Source: Bacteroidia bacterium
GTDB lineage: Bacteria; Bacteroidota; Bacteroidia; Bacteroidales; Azobacteroidaceae
Assembly (NCBI GenBank): GCA_025999115.1
Contig: BNWW01000005.1
Coordinates: forward strand, 1 to 50,001
DNA length: 50,001 nt
Direction of reading: 5' to 3'
Below, piece after piece: positions 34,401 through 41,156 of this stretch (positions are counted from its first letter, which is position 1; the number at the start of each line of letters is the position of its first letter). The position numbers and the translations under genes are program-made. The notes beneath the pieces were generated by a model. It saw only the letters and a program-made list of their open reading frames with translations. It did no database searches and had not been told where the DNA came from.

Positions 34401-35833
34401 TCCCGGATATTTCCGATTTGGTCGGTCGTAATATTCAAGTCTTGCAGATATTGCGCATTTCCTCTGGTAAGTGCTTCTGCATCCACCAATAGCGGAATAG
34501 AATTTTGCGTATCCATGTAGGTTTGACTGGGTGCCGCCAAACCCGAAGCGTGCGCTTGTGCGTAACGAATTTTGTTGTTGTAACTTGCCACATCCACATA
34601 TTGATTCATATTTGCCTGTGTGGCAGCTACATAGGAGTTACGCAGGAAAAAGTCGATTCCATCGCTAATCGCATAACTTGATGTAATATCGGTATTTTGA
34701 GGATTGCCATTATTCAGCGCAATATTGTCTTCGATAATACTGTTGTAGATGTAACGTGTCAGACTTGCAGGCGAACAATCGCGGAAATTGATACCGGCAC
34801 CGTGTCCACCGTTGCCTTGCGTGTTGTTTTCGACGATGGTAGCATTGATGAATTTTACCGTACTGCCGACAGCCGTATTTCCGGTAACGAAAATTGCACC
34901 ACCGTAGGATTTAGAGATATTCTTATACACGGTGGAATTGATGAGTGAAAATTCCGTCTTGCCATCCGCAACGGCGTTATTGATATAAATACCTCCTGCA
35001 TGACTATTGACTGCTTCGTTGTTGGCAATCAGTGAGTTGAGTATCACAACGGATTTGTCGGTCATCGTACTTGCACTGGCTGTTACGACTATACCGCCAC
35101 CCGTAGTAAATACTTTATTGCCGCGAATGATACTGTTTTTCAGCGTAAAACCGTTGGGATTGGCGAGATAAATACCGCCGCCCATCGAACCGTTGATTGC
35201 CGAAAGGTCGTTGTTTTCGATTAAACACGAATCCATCGCAATGGCGCCACCGTTGTTTTGATAAACGCCGCCGCCCAGTTTTGCCGAGTTGTTGCGGAAA
35301 GTACATTGGAAGATTTTTGTGTCAATAACGTTGTACAGATGCAGTGTACCGCTGTTTCCGGTAGTGGAATTACTGCTGAAAATACAATTTTCAAACACCA
35401 ATTCGCCGGAATTGATACTGCGGACAGCACCTCCTTCGGCACTTTTCCCGTTTTTGAAAGTCAAGTTCTTAAACGTTGCTTTCCCGACTGCACCTTGGAA
35501 ATTGATGATTTTAGTTGTTCCGCCCCCGTCAAAACCATCGGTGGCATTGTTTTCGCCTTCGATAGCGAAATAGATTTTCTTGTTTACCAAAACGCCGTCG
35601 GCGTTGCTTACTTCGTTTTTGATGTTGATGAAACCCGAAACTTTTATCACGTAATCCGTTGCGTTGGCGGGAATCAGGCTCACGGCTTTTGTCAGCGAGG
35701 CTATCGCTTGCTCGGAAGTGGAGCCGTCATTGCTGTCGTTTCCGGTTGCCGACAAATAAATATCTGTCGTGGCGGCTGTTGTTGTAAGCAGCGACACGAA
35801 AAAGCATAATGCTACTATTGCGATTTTTTTCAT
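31478..35833 (-). CDS. Giant T9SS beta-helix protein with two SGNH esterase domains, 1451 aa
   Basis: Signal peptide (about 1-21), beta-helix (DIYLSSTGNDSNDGSTSE to about 490), then two consecutive SASA/CE6-type SGNH domains. The first has YGQSLSVG (S514), FWMQGETDY and DGHLDANGYRWYGEML. The second has YGQSLSCG (S955), FWLQGEANT and GAHPNSNGYRWYGEML. Each esterase is followed by the same beta-sandwich (VPVPPLVLD, VHVVYAG, GNLRDSD). The C-terminal strand KVELFDLSGKQIN...GIYIVKVL is a T9SS type A tail. Both triads look intact. It is likely a cell-surface polysaccharide deacetylase. It starts 13 bp after the stop of the upstream paralogue in one operon. Confidence 0.82.
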   Translation of the reverse strand: MKKIAIVALCFFVSLLTTTAATTDIYLSATGNDSNDGSTSEQAIASLTKAVSLIPANATDYVIKVSGFINIKNEVSNADGVLVNKKIYFAIEGENNATDGFDGGGTTKIINFQGAVGKATFKNLTFKNGKSAEGGAVRSINSGELVFENCIFSSNSTTGNSGTLHLYNVIDTKIFQCTFRNNSAKLGGGVYQNNGGAIAMDSCLIENNDLSAINGSMGGGIYLANPNGFTLKNSIIRGNKVFTTGGGIVVTASASTMTDKSVVILNSLIANNEAVNSHAGGIYINNAVADGKTEFSLINSTVYKNISKSYGGAIFVTGNTAVGSTVKFINATIVENNTQGNGGHGAGINFRDCSPASLTRYIYNSIIEDNIALNNGNPQNTDITSSYAISDGIDFFLRNSYVAATQANMNQYVDVASYNNKIRYAQAHASGLAAPSQTYMDTQNSIPLLVDAEALTRGNAQYLQDLNITTDQIGNIREFTDGKCAVGAVERPDIYIVDDPKGYNYQHFIIYGQSLSVGKLSYQAITEPALPNNYMIGEQIWISNGNTHLDQLKPLVSNFNHNMSNTGENPLTGALNHIRLAYGSSLTDNDKFIATSAGDGGRSIAQLSKGHETKLYDNYVLSLQSAQSIARKEGSFISCPAIFWMQGETDYTNLPSLSKNAYKTALIQLKNDMQTDAVSRYDQTDKPLFFTYQTNGSWTRTKGGLGVGMAQIEAANENADIICAGPVYPVTSMPDGHLDANGYRWYGEMLGKAYYQTKVLGQKFKPLQPTDVEINGQEITVHFYVPVPPLVLDTKTVQSIDNYGFEVYLDGFENANKQTISKVELVGADAVKLTCANSLTGEVHVVYAGQGTGSGQKAGHGNLRDSDTAVGYYNYRNPEGKSNGVDYDYPHNVFDDPRHVDWTYVPASGEPKGADGNPIYDQPYPLYNFSVAFCKTIDNDPLAKTYQHLVMYGQSLSCGAQGYPALSTEPVRGNYMLGSQIWINYGHPEADLNQVNPLIANIPYSDIAKDRNYAIMGEHPLISAVNHIQTKIQGTANATRFLATSAGTGGAAIEQLEKGTNLYSNQFNKALDKAKATLGNEVSLSCPAIFWLQGEANTVINTGGYTTGKAEYKTKLLQLKNDMQSDIQTKYGQSDAPVFITYQTSGPWLKDFYDLPISMAQLEASNENADVICAGPVYPITIATSGAHPNSNGYRWYGEMLGKVYYKTQILKEEFKPLQPIAFYKTNNANELKIKFLVPHLPLVLDDNLIAHKANYGFEVKLNNTKVTVSGVSIEGDCVILSLAQSLSATDEVEISYAGTDIQSGNLRDSDPYQALTTYEDLDRNTGGVFYYPRKDNASLRPRQQPKDANGQVIYDQKYPLYNFCVVFYKKLVAGDLSFDTLDKIGSIESQNHPIVYFQDSQLKVIGDAIQKVELFDLSGKQINRNQSLTQGIYIVKVLTDSGVFVEKILK

Positions 35834-35846
35834 GATCTTTTACACA

Positions 35847-38800
35847 TTATTTGTTGATAATTGTTTTGCTGACTTCGCTATTGCCCGATTCGTAAATCTT
35901 TTTTACGATGTACACGCCCGGTTGTGAGGGCAAGGCACGCCTCGCCCCTACGAGATTGTAATATTGAACAGCTACTATTTTTCCGTTACTCTTTGGAATA
36001 TTAATTCCTGTCGGAACATCTTTTTTGAGCGAAGGAACTTCTAATTTGGCTTCTCCGGACGGAATCGTATAATAGAAAGCGGCGCTGAAATTATACAAAG
36101 GATAAGGCTGGTTGTAAATCACATTGCCATCGGTATCTTTCGGTTCACCGCTCGCGGGCGTATAACTTGCGAGGGTGTCGTAATGCGGATAAACATATTC
36201 TTCGTTTTCATTCTTTAAATTGGGATCGATGTAATTGAAAAAGCCTTTTTCATCGTCGCTGTCGCGCAAATTACCGTGTCCGCGACCGTTGCCGCCTGTG
36301 GCATTGGTGCCGGCATATTCGACTGTAATTTCGCCGGTTAAATTAGCGGCACAGGTCAGGATGACCGTATCGTCCACTATTTCTACGCTGCTGATGGTTT
36401 GTTTGGAGCCGTTGTGATAAACGACAAAACCATAATTGTTTACTTCTTTCAAAGTATTGGTATCGAACACCAAAGGCAATTTCGGAACTATGTATTGAAT
36501 GCGGATTTTCTTCGCATCCGAAGCATCACGTGACAAGACTTTGGGTTGCAAGGGTTTGAAATCTTCGCCCAATACTTTGGTCTTGTAATACACTTTCCCG
36601 ATCATTTCGCCATACCAGCGATAACCGTTTGCATCCAAATGTCCGCCTACATCGGTTACGGGATACACGGGACCTACGCAAATCATATCGTCCAATTCGT
36701 TGGAAGCCTCCAATTGCGCCATTCCGGCTTGCGATTCGCCACGGGTATATTGCGCGCCCACTTGATAAGTATAAAACAACGGACTTTCTGCTTGACCGTA
36801 TTTCGTCACTACATCGTTTTGCATATCCGATTTCAGTTGAACCAAAGCATCCCGATATTCGTCTTTGGGAGTAACTGCCACCGTATAGTCATTTTCGCCT
36901 TGCATCCAGAAAATGGCCGGACAGTTGATCGTACTTCCCGAACGAACGGCAATGCCATAAGCCGATTTCAAAGCCGATTTGTATGTATTGTATAGATTGC
37001 TGGCATTGCCTTTTGAAAGTTCGTCCACCGTTTTTCCGCCCATACCTACCGAAGTTGCGATAAAGCGGTTGTCTATTTCCGGCGATTCAAGTGCCTGTTT
37101 CAAGCGAATATGATTGACTGCGGTGGTAACCGGACATTCGGCAATCGCAGCCGAATTGGTTACGCTGGTCGAAACCAACGGATTCAAAACATTCAAAGCA
37201 GTGTTGCCATAATTTGCCCACACTTGACTGCCTATCATATAATTACCCGGAACATTGGTCAGCGACAAGGATTGATAGGCTTGATAACCCACCGACAAAC
37301 TTTGTCCGTAGATGATGAAATGTTGATAATCGTGCGGATCGGGATTGGTAACCACAAAATCTGCCGGAATTTCCACTGCACCTGCGGCACATTTTCCATT
37401 GGCAAAGGCACGGACATTGCCCAATTGGTCGGTGTTAATACCTAAATCCTGTAAATATTGCGCATTGCCAAATTCTAAGGATTCCGAATCGAAATCCAAT
37501 GGAACGCTGTTTTGCGAAGCAATATAATCGGCGTGTGGAATAGCCAAACCTGCACCGGCAGTGCCTGAATTGATTAAATTTCCGGCAGTGCTACCTGTAA
37601 GATTTCCAACATTCGTTCCTATGATGGAATTATGTAAAAAGACATTCGTATCAATAAGACCTTGCGGAGTAATGCTTCCACCGCTAAACCAAAAATCGCT
37701 ATATATCTTGGTTGTTCCGCCAACACTTGCAAAATTGCTTTCAAAAATTGAATTGTAAATATACGTTGCAATGTTTTGGTCTGCACTACGCACGCTTACT
37801 CCCGCGCCGAAACCGCCGTTGTTATTGGTGGATTCATTGTCGGTTACGGTACAATTGATGAATCGCAACGAACTGCCGGGTTGCGCTCCGGTGGCAAACA
37901 ATCCGCCGCCGTGTTGAGTCGTTTTATTTCCGAAAATCGTGGAATTTATAATGGAAACATCTACTGAGTATCCTGCCGCAGCGTTATTAATGCTTATTCC
38001 ACCACCACTATTGCCGGTCGTTTCGTTATTGGCAATCAATGTGTTTTTAATGACGACCGTATTGTCGGGATTATTACTTGGATTGATACAGATGGCGCCG
38101 CCGTTGCGTTTTACTTTGTTGTTGCGGATAATACAATTCTCAATCGTCATGCCGTTTGGATTTGCCAAATAAATGGCGCCGCCATCGGAATTATTGACTG
38201 TTGAAATGTCATGGTTCTCAATACGGGTAGATTGGAGAGTTAACTTCCCGTTACCGTCTGCGTAAATTGCACCTCCGTTGCCGTTGGTAGCTTTATTGTC
38301 ATGAATCCGGCTATTTTTGACAGTTGCAATAGCATCCGCTCCGATAAAAATAGCGCCGCCGCGATTGCTTCCGGTATTATTATCGAACTCGCAATCGTCA
38401 ACAATAGCATTGCAACGATAGATATGTAGAATGGAACTGTTTGCCGTACTGGTATTATTGTAGAAATGGCATTTTTCGAATGTTTTGAGTTGATTGGCGC
38501 CAACGCCGGTATTGACCATCCGGATAGAACCTTCTCCCCGCGCATTGCGGAAAGTCAGATTTTTGAATGTTATCGCACCCGTGTTGCCTTGCAGGTTGAT
38601 TAAACGGGTAGCATTGCCGCCATCGAAGCCGGAAGTAATAGAATCGCCACCGTCGATGGTCAAGAATTTACCGCCGTCGTTCGTTCCGGGTACCGTTTGG
38701 TTGGTGTTAGTCATATTCACTTCTGCCGGAATATTGATAAATCCCGAAACGTGGATGATGTGTCCGCCGTTGTTATTGGCCGGAATTAAATTGTAGGCTG

Positions 38801-38948
38801 TTTGCAGAGTGGCTACGGCCAATTCAGGTGTTAAACCGTCGTTATAGTCATCTCCCGAAGAAGAAAGATAAATGTCTACGGCAAAAGAAGGGATTGCCAT
38901 ACCAAGCAGCAATAAAATGCTCGTCAATTTTTTAGTAATGTTTTTCAT
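35847..38948 (-). CDS. T9SS beta-helix / SGNH esterase fusion, 1033 aa
   Basis: The start at 38948 (MKNITKKLTSILLLLGMAIPS) gives a signal peptide; the frame extends upstream to 39005 without one. The beta-helix (about 25-530) includes repeated NNGGAICI-type coils. One SGNH domain follows with YGQSLSVG (S550), FWMQGENDY and GGHLDANGYRWYGEMIG, then a beta-sandwich and a T9SS tail (YYNLVG...GVYIVKKIYESG). The first 160 residues are nearly the same as in the beta-helix protein at 4866, including AVATLQTAYNLIP, so the two loci share a recent origin. A degraded palindrome lies within the tail (residues 1000-1009). Confidence 0.82.
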   Translation of the reverse strand: MKNITKKLTSILLLLGMAIPSFAVDIYLSSSGDDYNDGLTPELAVATLQTAYNLIPANNNGGHIIHVSGFINIPAEVNMTNTNQTVPGTNDGGKFLTIDGGDSITSGFDGGNATRLINLQGNTGAITFKNLTFRNARGEGSIRMVNTGVGANQLKTFEKCHFYNNTSTANSSILHIYRCNAIVDDCEFDNNTGSNRGGAIFIGADAIATVKNSRIHDNKATNGNGGAIYADGNGKLTLQSTRIENHDISTVNNSDGGAIYLANPNGMTIENCIIRNNKVKRNGGAICINPSNNPDNTVVIKNTLIANNETTGNSGGGISINNAAAGYSVDVSIINSTIFGNKTTQHGGGLFATGAQPGSSLRFINCTVTDNESTNNNGGFGAGVSVRSADQNIATYIYNSIFESNFASVGGTTKIYSDFWFSGGSITPQGLIDTNVFLHNSIIGTNVGNLTGSTAGNLINSGTAGAGLAIPHADYIASQNSVPLDFDSESLEFGNAQYLQDLGINTDQLGNVRAFANGKCAAGAVEIPADFVVTNPDPHDYQHFIIYGQSLSVGYQAYQSLSLTNVPGNYMIGSQVWANYGNTALNVLNPLVSTSVTNSAAIAECPVTTAVNHIRLKQALESPEIDNRFIATSVGMGGKTVDELSKGNASNLYNTYKSALKSAYGIAVRSGSTINCPAIFWMQGENDYTVAVTPKDEYRDALVQLKSDMQNDVVTKYGQAESPLFYTYQVGAQYTRGESQAGMAQLEASNELDDMICVGPVYPVTDVGGHLDANGYRWYGEMIGKVYYKTKVLGEDFKPLQPKVLSRDASDAKKIRIQYIVPKLPLVFDTNTLKEVNNYGFVVYHNGSKQTISSVEIVDDTVILTCAANLTGEITVEYAGTNATGGNGRGHGNLRDSDDEKGFFNYIDPNLKNENEEYVYPHYDTLASYTPASGEPKDTDGNVIYNQPYPLYNFSAAFYYTIPSGEAKLEVPSLKKDVPTGINIPKSNGKIVAVQYYNLVGARRALPSQPGVYIVKKIYESGNSEVSKTIINK
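35924..35951. repeat. Degraded intragenic palindrome
   Basis: On the minus strand GTAGGGGCGAGGC pairs imperfectly with GCCTTGCCCTCAC (one mismatch, two wobble pairs). It is translated VGARRALPSQ. The related tail of the 4866 gene lacks it and is about two residues shorter here. It has the same length and phase as the perfect copies. Confidence 0.5.
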
Positions 38949-38990
38949 ATCGAATGAATTATTAGAAATTAAGCAAAATAAAATCAGCGA

Positions 38991-38998
38991 CAAAATTA
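38991..38998 (-). promoter_or_regulatory. -7 box TAATTTTG for the beta-helix/esterase operon
   Basis: Minus-strand TAATTTTG lies 43 bp upstream of the start codon at 38948, which supports that start over 39005. Confidence 0.45.
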
Positions 38999-39115
38999 AC
39001 AACATTGGATTAAATTTCGGGTAAAATTGTTATTAGTAGCTTATTAATTTTTAATTAAATTGAAAAGGCGGCGTTTTTTCTTTTAATAAGAAGCTGTAAT
39101 TTGAAAATAAATAAG

Positions 39116-39123
39116 TATATTTG
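39116..39123 (+). promoter_or_regulatory. -7 box TATATTTG for the MNT/HEPN pair
   Basis: TATATTTG, 23 bp before the nucleotidyltransferase start. No well-spaced -33 element is seen. Confidence 0.4.
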
Positions 39124-39146
39124 CAATATTAAAAGATTCCAACGAA

Positions 39147-39461
39147 ATGAACGAACAAATTTTATCGAACATACGCGAACTGAAGCGCAAAATATTGCCT
39201 AATGACAGCCTGATTTTATTCGGTTCGCAGGCTCGTGGCGATGCCCGCCCCGATTCGGACTGGGATTTGCTGGTTATTCTTGACAAAAAAGGCAAGCACA
39301 ATTGGACTGAGTTTGATAATTTTGCTTATCCTTTTGAAGAGTTGGGCTGGGATTTTGGAGTAGCGATTAATACGCTTTTATATACAAAAGAGGAGTGGAA
39401 TAAAGGAAAATCTTTCCCTTTTTACAAAAATGTTACTCGTGAAGGAGTAACAATAAATTAG
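39147..39461 (+). CDS. MNT-type minimal nucleotidyltransferase (antitoxin of MNT/HEPN pair), 104 aa
   Basis: Contains the minimal nucleotidyltransferase core LFGSQARGDARPDSDWDLLV (G26-S27 and D38/D40). Members of MNT-HEPN toxin-antitoxin pairs transfer AMP groups to the HEPN toxin to silence it. Size and order (MNT first) fit. The HEPN gene begins 5 bp after the stop. Confidence 0.85.
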   Translation: MNEQILSNIRELKRKILPNDSLILFGSQARGDARPDSDWDLLVILDKKGKHNWTEFDNFAYPFEELGWDFGVAINTLLYTKEEWNKGKSFPFYKNVTREGVTIN

Positions 39462-39466
39462 AAACT

Positions 39467-39868
39467 ATGGGATTGACGGAAGAAGAAAAGAAATCAGTTG
39501 TGGTTTACAGAATGGAAAAAGCGAAGGAAACATTTGCAGAAATTCCAATTCTAATTGAAAACAAGTTGTGGCGAAATGCCGCAAACCGCTTGTATTATGC
39601 TTGTTTTTACGCTGCCGCGGCATTGTTGATTAATGATGGACAGCAGGCACATTCGCATAATGGAGTTAAGAGTTTACTCTCATTGAATTACGCAAAAACA
39701 AATCGAATTGAAAAGTCACTGATTAAAACATACGGACAACTTTTTAATATGCGGCAAAGAGGCGATTATGAAGATTGGGTAGTTATTGATGAAGAGGATA
39801 TAAAACCGCTTGTTGAGCCTGCCGAACAATTTATACAAACAATAGAAAAATTAATTTTAACAAAATAA
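39467..39868 (+). CDS. HEPN-domain protein (toxin of MNT/HEPN pair), 133 aa
   Basis: Helical protein with WRNAANRLYYACFYAAAALL and AHSHNGVKSLLSLNY, then LFNMRQRGDYEDW, matching the HEPN family (PF05168). HEPN toxins are RNases. The usual catalytic RxxxxH is not clear, although the RQRGDY segment lies where family members place their conserved Arg. Co-transcribed with the MNT gene. It appears intact. Confidence 0.82.
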   Translation: MGLTEEEKKSVVVYRMEKAKETFAEIPILIENKLWRNAANRLYYACFYAAAALLINDGQQAHSHNGVKSLLSLNYAKTNRIEKSLIKTYGQLFNMRQRGDYEDWVVIDEEDIKPLVEPAEQFIQTIEKLILTK

Positions 39869-39891
39869 GATAAAATTTGCCCATGCAAACT

Positions 39892-40042
39892 TACTCCCAA
39901 CATTCACTCTTCGTAACTCCCGAATTATCAGGCGTTAAGCCAAATTCGCGGAGGGGCGGTAAATGCCTTATATTCAATAAGTTACGCGAGTTATAATTGC
40001 TTAAAAACCACTCTTGGTAAAATAATTAACTGCCGTAACAGG
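39892..40042 (+). repeat. Leader-region repeat, copy 2
   Basis: Inverted copy of 17410-17569 (from CATGCAAACTTACTCCCA to GCCGTAACAGG). It is cut off exactly inside the leader stem, where transposase sequence begins (TAGGGTGTTCAGTAAATAG at 40043). That stretch is likely the insertion-sequence end. Confidence 0.8.
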
Positions 40043-40070
40043 TAGGGTGTTCAGTAAATAGTATCAAAAA

Positions 40071-40672
40071 TTACGCCGCTCTCATCAAAGTTTGAGTACG
40101 TTTGGCGACCAGATTTGGCGACAGCTTCTCAGCCGTCCAAGCGTCTATATCCTTGAGGCGTATTCGTTCCAATCGTTCTTTAAAAAAGAAGTTTTTCTCA
40201 TTCTTGTTTTTTAGTAACTGCGTATGTGCAGGAATAAACAGGATGAAGGGGGTACACCGTGTAACTTGTTTGGCGATTTTCGTGCCTTACAGGTTTCGAA
40301 TACAGATTCTATAATATCGGAAGAGTTATTGTGAACCTCTTTATCTGATTTAAGCATAGATGCTTCTGTGTGTAAAAAATTGAGTATGCCACATCCCGGT
40401 TGAATCATTCGCGAGTTACCGGTAAACAGTTTTTTTCTGATTTGCCATTGGCATTGACGGGAGGATTCTCTTGAGAAGCCTTGGTGCTTACAAATAGATT
40501 CGATGCTTTCCACACAATCAACCACATCTGATAAATCGATGTCTTTCAATTGGTTCGAGAGTGATTGCAGTTGTTCTTTGCTCAGTTCGATTTTCTGTTC
40601 GCCTTTTTTTAAGCTCTTTCTGCAACTTTGATTTCCGGGAATTGGCTGTCGCCAATTTTTGAGTATATGCAA
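40071..40672 (-). pseudogene. DDE-type transposase remnant, copy 2
   Basis: Minus-strand reading gives QLQSLSNQLKDIDLSDVVDC, VESIESICKHQGFSRESSRQ and on to KLHGV, then a 1-nt deletion near 40247-40256 relative to copy 1. The tail continues in another frame to WTAEKLSPNLVAKRTQTLMR and AA-stop at 40071-40073. It shows the true C-terminus lost in copy 1. The N-terminal and catalytic parts are deleted. Family not identified. Confidence 0.7.
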
Positions 40673-40741
40673 TTATGTCATATCCAAAAAATTTAATGTT
40701 ATTCGACGACAAAAATACAAAGAATTTTTCGATAATTTCCG

Positions 40742-40749
40742 TACCTTTG
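40742..40749 (+). promoter_or_regulatory. -7 box TACCTTTG
   Basis: TACCTTTG, 26 bp before the DUF3127 gene start. Confidence 0.55.
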
Positions 40750-40775
40750 CATCTCAAAAAAAATAAAACACAAAT

Positions 40776-41150
40776 ATGCAATTCACAGCAAAATTAATTC
40801 AAGCCCTTCCGGTCGAAACCGGAATGGGAAAAAACGGCGAATGGAAAAAACAAAGCATCGTTGTAGAAACCGACGGTCAATACCCGAAAAAAATCTGTGT
40901 AACCGTCTGGGGAGATAAAATAAATCCCGCTCAATTGCAACCCGGAGTTATGCTGACCATTGATTTCGACATCGAAAGTCGCGAATTTAACGGCCGCTGG
41001 TACACCGACGTGAAAGCGTGGAAAGTAGAAACCGCCGGCGCACCGCAAAACAATTTCCAGCCGATGCCGGAACCGCCGGTTCATTATGATTTGCCGTCGC
41101 CTCCGCCACTCGAAGCGCCGATGCCGAGTTCCGATGATTTACCTTTTTAA
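40776..41150 (+). CDS. DUF3127 protein with SSB-like acidic tail, 124 aa
   Basis: N-terminal OB-fold-like domain (MQFTAKLIQALPVETG, KKQSIVVETDGQYPKKICVTVWG, FNGRWYTDVKAWKVE) matches DUF3127. A Pro-rich linker leads to the terminal SSDDLPF, which mimics the DDDIPF tip by which single-stranded DNA-binding proteins recruit repair enzymes. It probably binds ssDNA or ssDNA-processing partners. The nuclease gene 6 bp downstream is a natural partner. Confidence 0.85.
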   Translation: MQFTAKLIQALPVETGMGKNGEWKKQSIVVETDGQYPKKICVTVWGDKINPAQLQPGVMLTIDFDIESREFNGRWYTDVKAWKVETAGAPQNNFQPMPEPPVHYDLPSPPPLEAPMPSSDDLPF

Positions 41151-41156
41151 GAATTA

